NCBI RefSeq assembly: GCF_000499785.1
Contig: NZ_HG726020.1
Span: forward strand, 434,001 to 498,000
Direction of reading: 5' to 3'
DNA length: 64,000 nt
Source: Bacteroides neonati
GTDB lineage: Bacteria; Bacteroidota; Bacteroidia; Bacteroidales; Bacteroidaceae
Shown: positions 44,155 to 51,710 of the stretch, piece after piece
How the letters are laid out: every line of letters starts with the position of its first letter
How positions within the stretch are numbered: position 1 is the stretch's first letter
Notes under the pieces: model-generated
Seen by the model: the letters and a program-made list of their open reading frames with translations, nothing else
Database searches by the model: none
Told to the model about the DNA's origin: nothing
Translations under genes and position numbers: made by a program

Positions 44155-45396
44155 ATGTGTGCTAAACAGATAAAGAAAGTCCCGCAAACGGGCGCAAAAC
44201 AAAACAATTTGATTGTTGCCAAAATTGTAGGCGAATTCAAAGACAGAACCCGTGCCGAGATACGTAAATGGCGCCAGGCGCTCGAGTTGGCAGGCGATAT
44301 CAATACTCCGCGCCTCTACCTCCTCCAAGACCTGTACGATAACCTCAAAGACGACGGCCATTTCATCTCACAGGTAAAACTGCGAAAAGCTGCCACGCTG
44401 TGTACCCCTTTCTCTATCCAAGACCGTGCCACGGGCGAGGTCAACGAAGAGAAAACAAAACTGTTCAAAACCGAATGGTTCTACAACTTCATGGAGGATG
44501 TGCTGGAAAGCCCTTATTACGGATACACACTACTGGAGCTTTCCGACCCGGCAACCATGAGCTTCTCGCTGGTACCCCGCCGCAACGTCGTACCTACGCT
44601 GCTCACGGTACTACCCGAAGTCAATGCCACTACCGGTATCTCTTACGCTACGGGGTTTGAAGATACCCTCATTCATGTAGGTAAACCCTCCGATCTTGGA
44701 CTCATGGCGAACATTTGCGGACAGCTCATCTGGAAGCGCAATGCACAGCAATCATGGGCTGAGTTCTCTGAAAAATACGGGCAACCCCTGATTACCGCTA
44801 CAACCAATAAGACCTCGAAAGGTGATATCGACAAAATCGAATCCCTGCTTTCTGCTCTGGGCGAAGCTGCTCAGGCGGTTCTGCCCGAAGGCACTACCAT
44901 CGACATCAAGCCTTTTGCCGGCGCCGATGCCTTTAGAGTCTACGACAAGCAGATAGAACGTATAAACACTGAAATAGGCAAACCATTGACCGGAGGCACT
45001 ATGGTATCCGATAACGGCGCATCCCGCGCGCAATCCGAAGTGCACGAGCGTAACCTTGATGAAAAGATAGCCGCCGCCGATCAGCGTATCGTCACCTTTA
45101 CCGTCAACGGTCAGTTGCTTCGTATCATGCAGGCTGCCGGCTGGGATGTAAATCCCGAAACTGATGAGTTTGTTTTTGACGCCAGCATCAAGCTCGACCT
45201 CAAAGATTACTTTGAAATCATCATGAAACTACTCGAGCGTGGCTATCCGATTCCAACCAAGTGGATTAGCAAGACGTTTAATATACCCATCACAGGAGAA
45301 CCGGTTGCCCCTTCAGCCGCTATTCCCGTGGGTGGAGCACCCCAACCTGTCAGAGCTACCGCGAAGCTGGGGGGCTTCCTGGCGGATTTTCAGTAG
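44155..45396 (+). CDS. Portal protein (DUF935, Mu gp29-like)
   Basis: 413 residues. Features of DUF935 portals: EIRKWRQALELAGD, ESPYYGYTLLEL, QSWAEFSEKYGQPLITA, PEGTTIDIKPFAG and a C-terminal GWDVNPETDEFVFD. It forms the portal ring through which DNA enters and leaves. It is preceded by a GTTTAAAC-type motif (44114-44130). Confidence 0.86.
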   Translation: MCAKQIKKVPQTGAKQNNLIVAKIVGEFKDRTRAEIRKWRQALELAGDINTPRLYLLQDLYDNLKDDGHFISQVKLRKAATLCTPFSIQDRATGEVNEEKTKLFKTEWFYNFMEDVLESPYYGYTLLELSDPATMSFSLVPRRNVVPTLLTVLPEVNATTGISYATGFEDTLIHVGKPSDLGLMANICGQLIWKRNAQQSWAEFSEKYGQPLITATTNKTSKGDIDKIESLLSALGEAAQAVLPEGTTIDIKPFAGADAFRVYDKQIERINTEIGKPLTGGTMVSDNGASRAQSEVHERNLDEKIAAADQRIVTFTVNGQLLRIMQAAGWDVNPETDEFVFDASIKLDLKDYFEIIMKLLERGYPIPTKWISKTFNIPITGEPVAPSAAIPVGGAPQPVRATAKLGGFLADFQ

Positions 45397-45593
45397 GGGC
45401 AACCTCCACCGAGGCTTGCCCCACTCGCACCAACCCTCAATCCGGAGGTGTTAATGATACACCCCGGTACTTATATCCGCCCGTACCGGGCTTTCTTGCT
45501 TTAAACACAGAACTTCCCGATTTTGCCGATGAGATAAAGAGCCTGTGTGCGCGTATCCATGAGCAAAAAAGCGAGATCACGCACGACCCCTCT

Positions 45594-46778
45594 TTGCTCT
45601 CTGCGACCGCAAAAACGCTTCTCGAAGGCGTTTATGAAGGATATGGGCGCGACTTTGTTTCCGTAGATTGGAGCACTCCCGATCACGCCATGCTTACCCG
45701 TCTGTCTGCTAATGTGTTTAGTTTCTCGGCCGCAAAGAACTACCAGCAGCTCCGTACCATGACGGACGCCTTGCGTGACGAAGAGGGGAACCTGCGTACT
45801 TTCTCCGACTTTCGCGAACAAGTATCCGGAATCAATGAAAAGTTCAATCGTGTATGGTTGCAAACCGAATACGATACGGCCATCGCTTCGGCCACCCAGT
45901 CCGCCCGTTGGCAAGAGTTCCGGGCGCAAAAGGAAATGTTCCCGTTTCTACGCTATCAGACAGCCGGAGACGACAGCGTACGAAACGAGCACCGCCTGCT
46001 GGATGGCATTGTCAAACATGTAGACGACCCGTTTTGGCTAACGTACTATCCGCCAAACGGATGGCATTGCCGTTGTGAAGTGATACAGGTATCCGATGAT
46101 GATGCACAAGAGACCCCTGAAGGTAGCTACAAAGCACCTGCTGTTCAGTCTATGTTCCGCACCAACGTGGGCAATACCGGGCTTATCTTTCCACAGGGAC
46201 ACCCGTACTACATCGGCGTACCCCGTTCAGAGATACGGCAGGCAATTGCCTACCTGCCGCCCGAGAATGCTTACCTTGATCTTTATATGCCGGGCAAAAG
46301 GCATAATGTGTTGGTACATCAACACGTCATGCACGGTATAGAGGAACTTCCTTCAAATCTCGAGGTACTGTCCGATCTGCTTCAAATTAAACCGGGTATT
46401 ACCGAGGCCAGCCTGTTGCCGGAGATACACCCCAAAGATGGAGGGCTAAAAGACAAGTTCTATCCCGACGACTGGAAATTCCACAACAAAGACAAAAACG
46501 CAGACGCATTGTTGATATTTGGCAAGAAAGAGAAGTGGGTCGTAGATTTTAAACGCCTTCAGGGGAACGGTAAACACATTGCCCCGCACCTTGAGAAGGC
46601 GGCACAGCAGGCAGACTATGCTGTAATCAAGCTGTCCGAAATAAGAGAAGAAGGCGTGGATGGAATCCGTAGAACCGTAACCCGCAAAATGGAGTCCACT
46701 ACACTAAAGGGTGTAATTGTCATAGATGCCGATGGACGACTATTGTATGAACAGTATAAAAATACAATCGGCGATTAA
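45594..46778 (+). CDS. MuF head-morphogenesis protein with C-terminal nuclease/toxin-like domain
   Basis: Residues about 1-180 are a Mu gpF minor head protein (KFNRVWLQTEYDTAIASATQ, RYQTAGDDSVRNEHRLLDGI, YPPNGWHCRCEV). After a linker, residues about 278-394 look like a separate nuclease domain: NADALLIFGKKEKWVVDFKR with possible catalytic Asp304, Asp317 and Lys319, then a helix (PHLEKAAQQADYAVIKL) and a final strand GVIVIDADGRLLYEQY. This resembles C-terminal domains of contact-dependent toxins and of MuF polymorphic toxins. The only canonical start is TTG 45594, but homologous-looking sequence (ELPDFADEIKSLCARIHEQ) lies upstream in frame without a start codon. Confidence 0.8.
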   Translation: MLSATAKTLLEGVYEGYGRDFVSVDWSTPDHAMLTRLSANVFSFSAAKNYQQLRTMTDALRDEEGNLRTFSDFREQVSGINEKFNRVWLQTEYDTAIASATQSARWQEFRAQKEMFPFLRYQTAGDDSVRNEHRLLDGIVKHVDDPFWLTYYPPNGWHCRCEVIQVSDDDAQETPEGSYKAPAVQSMFRTNVGNTGLIFPQGHPYYIGVPRSEIRQAIAYLPPENAYLDLYMPGKRHNVLVHQHVMHGIEELPSNLEVLSDLLQIKPGITEASLLPEIHPKDGGLKDKFYPDDWKFHNKDKNADALLIFGKKEKWVVDFKRLQGNGKHIAPHLEKAAQQADYAVIKLSEIREEGVDGIRRTVTRKMESTTLKGVIVIDADGRLLYEQYKNTIGD

Positions 46779-46888
46779 ACAGTACATACATACAGTTTAA
46801 CCGCCGAAGGCTCAGTCGACCCGCAGGCCTACTGGCACAAAGATAGAAACAATATTCTAATAAACAACCATTTAAATACTATTTTTTT

Positions 46889-47401
46889 ATGAAGCAGTTA
46901 TATAAAACCATTCAAGAGCTATTCAAGCAGCCCGAAACTGTTAGTCTGTTCCGCTCCTTGAATCTCTCACCACCCGAATACATCGACCTGTATGATGGGC
47001 AACCCGAAGAACCTGAGCGGTTCGAATTTACCACCCCGGCCTTATTCATTGATTATGCCATTTCGTGGGAGCGCGCCGGAACCATGCGTAAAGGTGAGCT
47101 ATCTGTAGAGGTTCACGTGCTCACAGACCCTACCGATGAAACCGACAACTTATCCGAGACACTCTCTGGAATGGAAAAAATAGACTACTACGAAACCATA
47201 AGCAACTTGGTCGAGGATATTTCTACCTGCGAAACATCCGGATTGCTTCTCAAAGGAGAGCGCCCGGTGACTACAGACTATTTCAATTACCACCTGCTTA
47301 CTTTCACCTGCACCATCTCTCGCAGACGTACCGGGATAGGAGTTGGAAGAATTGACGATATCAACATATCCCCTCAGAGGAAGAAATACCTCATAGACTA
47401 A
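46889..47401 (+). CDS. Head-tail connector/tail terminator candidate (gp37-like)
   Basis: 170 residues with the size and beta pattern of tail-terminator proteins (FTTPALFIDYAISWERAG, KGELSVEVHVLTDPTD, LLTFTCTISRRRTG). Last gene of the rightward head operon. Because it follows the MuF gene it could in principle be an immunity protein, but the pattern favours a structural role. The 110-bp gap before it carries only A/T-rich motifs. Confidence 0.5.
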   Translation: MKQLYKTIQELFKQPETVSLFRSLNLSPPEYIDLYDGQPEEPERFEFTTPALFIDYAISWERAGTMRKGELSVEVHVLTDPTDETDNLSETLSGMEKIDYYETISNLVEDISTCETSGLLLKGERPVTTDYFNYHLLTFTCTISRRRTGIGVGRIDDINISPQRKKYLID

Positions 47402-47407
47402 AAAGAG

Positions 47408-47451
47408 AAACGGTGTTTAAATCAGCCTAACAAACTGTTTAAACACCGTTT
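47408..47451. terminator. Bidirectional terminator/inverted repeat
   Basis: Perfect 14-bp arms AAACGGTGTTTAAA (47408-47421) and TTTAAACACCGTTT (47438-47451) around a 16-nt loop, between convergent genes. The right arm is part of the recurring GTTTAAACACCGTTTAAA motif, so it may be a protein-binding site as well. Confidence 0.6.
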
Positions 47452-47467
47452 AAATAATTCTATCACT

Positions 47468-47695
47468 TTACTTCTGTGCAAACCACTCAACCGTTACCAC
47501 TGCTTTCAAGTTTCCGGAACCCTGACACACCCTGCAGTCTATCTTTGTCCGATCACCCTGTTCATCCTCGCCCCAATGCCAACCACTACCACCACAAGTG
47601 CTACATGGAAAGCCAAAAAACTCTTCTTTCTCGACTGGGATATCAACGGCAAACATAGGTTCCGATAATAAATATACCTGTTGTTTCTTACTCAT
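47468..47695 (-). CDS. Small zinc-finger protein (DnaJ-type CxxCxGxG)
   Basis: 75 residues from ATG 47695. Two zinc knuckles CSTCGGSG and CRVCQGSG. Possibly a nucleic-acid-binding or chaperone-like early protein. It overlaps the stop of the upstream gene by 8 bp. Confidence 0.6.
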   Translation of the reverse strand: MSKKQQVYLLSEPMFAVDIPVEKEEFFGFPCSTCGGSGWHWGEDEQGDRTKIDCRVCQGSGNLKAVVTVEWFAQK

Positions 47696-47909
47696 CTTTA
47701 GCACCCATTACCTTGGCAAGCGCCAAACAGGAAAAAGCAATCTTCATATCTCTGGTCTGATCTCCCATGTCGGAGTCATTGATAACCACAGATTCTGCGA
47801 CAAGCTTCTGCCACATTTCATCGGAGAGCTTTTCTCCCATTAAAAAAAGAGTCGACAACACGCATTCTTTATCTAACTCGATTACTACCTGAACTTTTTT
47901 ATCTTCCAT
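47688..47909 (-). CDS. Small phage protein, unknown
   Basis: 73 residues from ATG 47909 (a longer frame reaches 47939 but overlaps the preceding stop). Acidic, helical, no recognised domain (DKECVLSTLFLMGEKLSDEMW). Part of the early leftward cluster. Confidence 0.5.
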   Translation of the reverse strand: MEDKKVQVVIELDKECVLSTLFLMGEKLSDEMWQKLVAESVVINDSDMGDQTRDMKIAFSCLALAKVMGAKDE

Positions 47910-47935
47910 ATTTTTACTTAATTTGATTAAATTAT

Positions 47936-48070
47936 TCACTTTGATTTATTTGGAGGGGGGATTTGTATATATCGCTTGTATTCCTCCGAAACAGAAAAGC
48001 ATCTCGCACAATAAACAATACCTTGATGCCAGTTATATGAATGCCCAAATATTCTACATATAAGATTCAT
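47936..48070 (-). CDS. Very small cysteine/histidine protein (DUF1660-like)
   Basis: 44 residues. ICRIFGHSYNWHQG followed by YCARCF gives the C-x(n)-H ... CxxC pattern typical of tiny phage zinc proteins of the DUF1660 type. It lies 26 bp before the next ATG, in the same operon. Confidence 0.5.
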   Translation of the reverse strand: MNLICRIFGHSYNWHQGIVYCARCFSVSEEYKRYIQIPPPNKSK

Positions 48071-48084
48071 TCTTAATTCGCTTT

Positions 48085-48207
48085 TCAAATATTAAATACC
48101 TGGTAACATCCAAAGTTAAAAAAGCAACCATCCCAAAATACTGGCGTTACTGTCACGGTTCGTTTTTGAAGATTAAATACTATCTGATTTTGTATATGCT
48201 TTTTCAT
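48085..48207 (-). CDS. Very small hypothetical protein
   Basis: 40 residues beginning MKKHIQNQIVF and containing TPVFWDGCFFNFG. It starts 16 bp after the methyltransferase stop and ends 14 bp before the next small gene. Coding status rests on spacing only. Confidence 0.35.
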   Translation of the reverse strand: MKKHIQNQIVFNLQKRTVTVTPVFWDGCFFNFGCYQVFNI

Positions 48208-48223
48208 TCGCTTTTATTAAGTT

Positions 48224-49366
48224 TTACGTTAATTGTTCAACTTCTTCTAATGCTTTAAATATCTCATACATCACTTCTGGCACTATGGCGTTTCCATAAC
48301 CCTTGATTGCTCCTGTACACCATGCTGTGAGAGAAACGGTAAGACACACCACATCAAAGGGAAGCCCATCATTTCCTCTACATATAGGGGATTGAGTCGG
48401 GAAGTCTCTCCAATCTCGTTTTGTTGCATTATGTGCCCTACAATTGAATCCCGATTTCTCTCGGAAGGAGGAAATGTAACATTCTTGAAATCGCTGGCTT
48501 TTGGCGTTGGGAGCATACCGCAAGCCGCCAAATCGTTCAGTTCCATTGTCCATCCCTGTTGTAGTTTTCGTTGAGTCCGGCCATCCTCCTGCTTCGAACC
48601 ATTCTTGTAACATCTGGCCGTTGGCGTTGGTAACATTCCATTCATTGCCAATGCCGTCAATGCTGTACCCATTTGGCTTTTTGGATTGTACTTCTTGCTG
48701 TATTTGTCCGATTCCCTTGCATTTGGTGTTGGCAACAATGTCAGATTCACAAACTCCGTCTTCCCTTTCTCGTTGCACACTTTCAGCCCTTGCGTCTGAA
48801 CGGTGGGCAATAAAGAAGACCCTATACCGGATATGCGGCGCTTCGACGCTACAAGCCGGAATAACAATCGGTTGGACGGAATATCCTTCTTGCTCAATAC
48901 TTCGACAGACGGTTTCGACGACATATTCCTGTTCGAGTATCGTTTCTTTGTCATTCTCTTCAAACAAAGAGGTTTGACTTTCCACTGTAGCTTCATTGCC
49001 GGGCTGTACCATGCTAAGGATTCCATTAACGTTTTCACCAATAATCCAAGTTGGTCGTATCTCCCGTATTGCTCGAAGCATCTCCGGCCAGAGATAGCGG
49101 TCGTCATCCGCTCCTTTTCGTTGTCCAGCGACACTGAACGGCTGGCAGGGGAATCCTCCGGTGAGAACATCAATCTTTCCACGCCAAGGCGTGAAGTCTG
49201 TTTCTTTAATGTTTCCATATCCTATTGATTGAGGGAACCAATAACTTAGCACAGTCCTGGGGAAATCTTCTATCTCACACCAAAAAGCATTATCCCATCC
49301 CATCCATGTGGCGGCAAGATCAGCAGCACCAAACCCGGAGAAAAGAGAGGCATGTACTTTTGTCAT
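48224..49366 (-). CDS. DNA cytosine-5 methyltransferase
   Basis: 380 residues from ATG 49366. All core motifs are visible: I (SLFSGFGAADLAATWMGW), IV (TGGFPCQPFSVAG, catalytic Cys), VI (GENVNGI), VIII (RYRVFFIAHR) and X (KGYGNAIVPEVMYEIF). The target-recognition region between VIII and X is long and repetitive (VANTKCKGIGQIQQE, NVTNANGQMLQEW, YAPNAKSQRFQE). It methylates phage DNA at an unknown site, probably against restriction. A second open frame overlaps about 80% of the gene on the same strand. Confidence 0.9.
   Translation of the reverse strand: MTKVHASLFSGFGAADLAATWMGWDNAFWCEIEDFPRTVLSYWFPQSIGYGNIKETDFTPWRGKIDVLTGGFPCQPFSVAGQRKGADDDRYLWPEMLRAIREIRPTWIIGENVNGILSMVQPGNEATVESQTSLFEENDKETILEQEYVVETVCRSIEQEGYSVQPIVIPACSVEAPHIRYRVFFIAHRSDARAESVQREREDGVCESDIVANTKCKGIGQIQQEVQSKKPNGYSIDGIGNEWNVTNANGQMLQEWFEAGGWPDSTKTTTGMDNGTERFGGLRYAPNAKSQRFQECYISSFREKSGFNCRAHNATKRDWRDFPTQSPICRGNDGLPFDVVCLTVSLTAWCTGAIKGYGNAIVPEVMYEIFKALEEVEQLT
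48283..49218 (-). CDS. Overlapping second frame inside the methyltransferase gene
   Basis: 311 codons from an ATG, same strand, different frame, wholly inside the methyltransferase gene. It is not random-looking: it contains FSPEDSPASRSVSLD, LLFRLVASKR, four LPT repeats (SLLPTVQT, TLLPTPNARESD, MLPTPTARCYK, MLPTPKASDFKN) and ends SRLNPLYVEEMMGFPLMW. These are features I know from proteins encoded next to or within phage methyltransferase loci. The LPTPTA repeats coincide with the AN(A/T)xxx repeats of the main frame. It may be a companion protein or a second recognition domain; expression is unproven. Confidence 0.6.
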   Translation of the reverse strand: METLKKQTSRLGVERLMFSPEDSPASRSVSLDNEKERMTTAISGRRCFEQYGRYDQLGLLVKTLMESLAWYSPAMKLQWKVKPLCLKRMTKKRYSNRNMSSKPSVEVLSKKDIPSNRLLFRLVASKRRISGIGSSLLPTVQTQGLKVCNEKGKTEFVNLTLLPTPNARESDKYSKKYNPKSQMGTALTALAMNGMLPTPTARCYKNGSKQEDGRTQRKLQQGWTMELNDLAACGMLPTPKASDFKNVTFPPSERNRDSIVGHIMQQNEIGETSRLNPLYVEEMMGFPLMWCVLPFLSQHGVQEQSRVMETP

Positions 49367-49466
49367 TTGATTCATTACTCTATTGATTTGAACCACCCCG
49401 TACCACAAGGACGCAGCCTCGTTAGCCAGTTTACGCAGGATGTGGCGCCGGGATGGTTTGAAGTGA

Positions 49467-49757
49467 TTATTTACCCAAAAGCTGTCTCATACACCTGCGA
49501 TACTCCTTTATATTCCCAGGGTTCATCTTATGTTTCAACATCGCCTGTGACACCTGAATGGGATTGTATCCTCTGTATTCGGTTGGTATTTTCTCATACA
49601 CTCCGTACTCTAACATCGATTTCCTGATATTCATTGGAACCTTCAGCACTTTCAGTGCCTTCTGCTGTTGTGGAACAGAATACGGCTGATAGTTACTATC
49701 CCAGTTTCCAAATATAGAGGTGACGTAGAGAATCTTTTCTGCTAATCTGATTTTCAT
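49467..49757 (-). CDS. Phage early protein, unknown
   Basis: 96 residues, basic (VPQQQKALKVLKVPMNIRKSML, NIKEYRRCMRQLLGK). No known domain recognised. Upstream of the methyltransferase in the leftward early operon. Confidence 0.55.
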   Translation of the reverse strand: MKIRLAEKILYVTSIFGNWDSNYQPYSVPQQQKALKVLKVPMNIRKSMLEYGVYEKIPTEYRGYNPIQVSQAMLKHKMNPGNIKEYRRCMRQLLGK

Positions 49758-49771
49758 ACTCTTTCAATGTT

Positions 49772-49921
49772 TTACAATTTACTATAAATCAACATCAAAT
49801 ACCCGAGGATACACAACAGGATGGTACACAAGCACGCATCCTCTTTTTTACTAAAACGAGCGACAATCGCAACAACAAACACCATCGTCGCACCCAACTG
49901 AATAAATGTTTTATCTTCCAT
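49772..49921 (-). CDS. Small two-span membrane protein
   Basis: 49 residues starting MEDKTFIQLGATMVFVVAIV, with a second hydrophobic segment (CTILLCILGYLMLIYS). It begins with an 11-bp overlap with the preceding gene, as is usual in this operon. It may act on the host membrane (superinfection exclusion or kil-type), which is inference only. Confidence 0.5.
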   Translation of the reverse strand: MEDKTFIQLGATMVFVVAIVARFSKKEDACLCTILLCILGYLMLIYSKL

Positions 49922-50096
49922 TCTTATCTCCTTTATAATTCCATCCATTTAACCGATAACATTCTTTTCTCGCTTCCTCCCTGTCGGGAGAGTCAAACAC
50001 CTTGGTGCCAATACCGACCGTACCCTGATACTCCATTCGGTAAACCGCCCAATGAGAACCCTTTGGGCGGTACGCGTATTTAGGCTGATGGCTCAT
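49911..50096 (-). CDS. Small phage protein, unknown
   Basis: 61 residues, beta-rich and basic (YAYRPKGSHWAVYRMEY, TKVFDSPDREEARKECYRLNGW). It overlaps the Gam gene by 17 bp. Function unknown. Confidence 0.5.
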   Translation of the reverse strand: MSHQPKYAYRPKGSHWAVYRMEYQGTVGIGTKVFDSPDREEARKECYRLNGWNYKGDKNGR

Positions 50097-50604
50097 TTTC
50101 CTTTTTGGGTTCTACGTAAAACGTTTCATCCTGCACCACCTGCATACCACATTTCTTCAGGTTCTCCTCCATGCCTTCGTCGGAGCGATCTGCCAATAAG
50201 CGATCTTTGGCTACCTCTTCACTGGTGCGTATATAATCGGGAAGTAGCGTCTTAACTAATGTTAGTACCGACTCTTTGGTAAACCCCTTTAATTGCTTCA
50301 GCTTCGGAGTACCTGTACGGAACCCGAATACGCCGTGAGCACTCTTGTAGCTCTTCGTTTTGGAGAACAACGTCTCTTTGTTTTCGGTAGCAAAAGCCTG
50401 CAATACCTCTACCGCATCGTCCTTTTGCTGCTGCAACTGCGCCAACCTTGTGGCCTCCTTGTCGCGGATAGCCGTAATTTTTAACTCCATCTCAGCCGTG
50501 ATCTTTTGAATACTCGAATCAGCTTGAACAAACTCGCTCAACGCTGCTTCCACCTGTTCGCTGCTTACCCCGGTAATCACCGTTTTTTTTACTCTCTTTG
50601 CCAT
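50080..50604 (-). CDS. gam: Host-nuclease inhibitor Gam (Mu Gam family)
   Basis: 174 residues. The helical coiled region (TAEMELKITAIRDKEATRLAQL) followed by TKSYKSAHGVFGFRTGTPKLK is the Mu Gam signature. Gam binds double-stranded DNA ends as a Ku-like protein and protects phage DNA from exonucleases. It lies in the early operon after MuB, as in Mu. Confidence 0.88.
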   Translation of the reverse strand: MAKRVKKTVITGVSSEQVEAALSEFVQADSSIQKITAEMELKITAIRDKEATRLAQLQQQKDDAVEVLQAFATENKETLFSKTKSYKSAHGVFGFRTGTPKLKQLKGFTKESVLTLVKTLLPDYIRTSEEVAKDRLLADRSDEGMEENLKKCGMQVVQDETFYVEPKKENEPSA

Positions 50605-50632
50605 AAATCTTGTTTTTTAAATGGTTTATATA

Positions 50633-50905
50633 TCAGAATTGATTCTCTTTCTCAAACATCGACAACTGCCTTTTCTGCAGCTCCTTTTCTCGCTGCAACC
50701 GCTCATCCAGTTCCTTCAAATCCCGATCGGCGGGAGTAGCCAAGTAGTTGTAAAACGTGGTTCTGCCGATCTTATAAGTAGGGTAAATATGAGTTTTATA
50801 AATATACGTATCCGAATACCCACGGTCATGGTACTCTGTATAAATCCGTTGTATATCTCTTACGCGAAGCAGGAAATTGCGTCTGTTATATTTACCTTTA
50901 CTCAT
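50633..50905 (-). CDS. Putative DNA-binding regulator (HTH)
   Basis: 90 residues from ATG 50905. The segment DRGYSDTYIYKTHIYPTYKIGRTTFYNYLA reads like a helix-turn-helix with recognition helix near RTTFYNYL. The remainder is charged helix. It could be a middle or late activator (Mor/C-like role) because no such gene is otherwise apparent; this is inference. Confidence 0.5.
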   Translation of the reverse strand: MSKGKYNRRNFLLRVRDIQRIYTEYHDRGYSDTYIYKTHIYPTYKIGRTTFYNYLATPADRDLKELDERLQREKELQKRQLSMFEKENQF

Positions 50906-51000
50906 ATGCTCACTTTTACTGTTGTATAGAACCATCCCCGGCACCGCCCCGGGGAGTCGCTCTGCTCATCGCAGTCGTTCATGGCAACCCTTTTGTTATT

Positions 51001-51486
51001 TTAACCGGGAAGTGTCACACTTAAACACCCCCTGCGTATCGTTTTTCCGTTCGCCTCTGCCCTTGCCTCGTGGCAAATGGACTCTACTCGCTGCGCTGTC
51101 TTTTGTTTGCGCACAAACTCGTTATAAACCCGTTTCATTTGCGACTCGGTCATAGCATTGAAGTCTTCCACTCCGGCAGCCCGGCAAGCAGTACCCAGTA
51201 TCTTCTCTGTCCGCTCCCTGCGTCCGATGTTCTGATATAGCCCTGCCTTATCGAAATATCCTGCAATCGCCGCAATCACCCGTTTCCTATGCCGGTCTGC
51301 CCGATGAAAATCACTTTCATTAACCGTCAGGCGCCTCATGTCTTCAATCATCTGCCGATATTTCTTGGGTGATCTCTCGTACAACTCACTCAACGAGGTA
51401 CCGCCCGAGTACTGGTATACAATCTCTTCTTTCGTAGCTCCCGGCATCTTGCCAAGTAGCTCGTAAAACACCCCAAACCTGCTCAT
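51001..51486 (-). CDS. Phage early protein, possibly GemA/gp16-like
   Basis: 161 residues, basic and helical. The region ADRHRKRVIAAIAGYFDKAG ... RTEKILGTACRAAGVEDFNAMT resembles, loosely, DUF1018/GemA proteins that sit at this place in Mu-like phages. ATGA overlap with the preceding gene. Low certainty on family. Confidence 0.45.
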   Translation of the reverse strand: MSRFGVFYELLGKMPGATKEEIVYQYSGGTSLSELYERSPKKYRQMIEDMRRLTVNESDFHRADRHRKRVIAAIAGYFDKAGLYQNIGRRERTEKILGTACRAAGVEDFNAMTESQMKRVYNEFVRKQKTAQRVESICHEARAEANGKTIRRGCLSVTLPG

Positions 51487-51710
51487 AACTTAATGATTTT
51501 AACCTGTTCCTTGACTATGCTAACCCTGCTCTCTCTCACTGCTTCCACGATAGCTGTCGCCAGTTCTTTGTGTCGCAATTCTATCACTGCCCATTCGTCT
51601 GTCTTGGCAGGGTTGACCACTATTTTACAAGGCCGCTCATACGCTGTCCACAACATAAAGGCGGTGCTCAAATATTCCACCGGCATACCGATCTGATATA
51701 GATAGTTCAT
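51483..51710 (-). CDS. Small phage protein, unknown
   Basis: 75 residues, no recognised domain, 4-bp overlaps with both neighbours (MuB-like upstream, GemA-like downstream), so it is firmly in the early operon. Confidence 0.5.
   Translation of the reverse strand: MNYLYQIGMPVEYLSTAFMLWTAYERPCKIVVNPAKTDEWAVIELRHKELATAIVEAVRESRVSIVKEQVKIIKL

Noticed and set aside
46889..47401. Immunity protein for the MuF nuclease-like domain
   Set aside because: Size and strand pattern fit a tail terminator/gp37-like protein better, and it closes the structural operon.
50902..50982. 26-codon ORF with an ATGA overlap before the HTH gene
   Set aside because: It is short, G/C-biased and without any recognisable feature; it may be a leader peptide but support is too weak.
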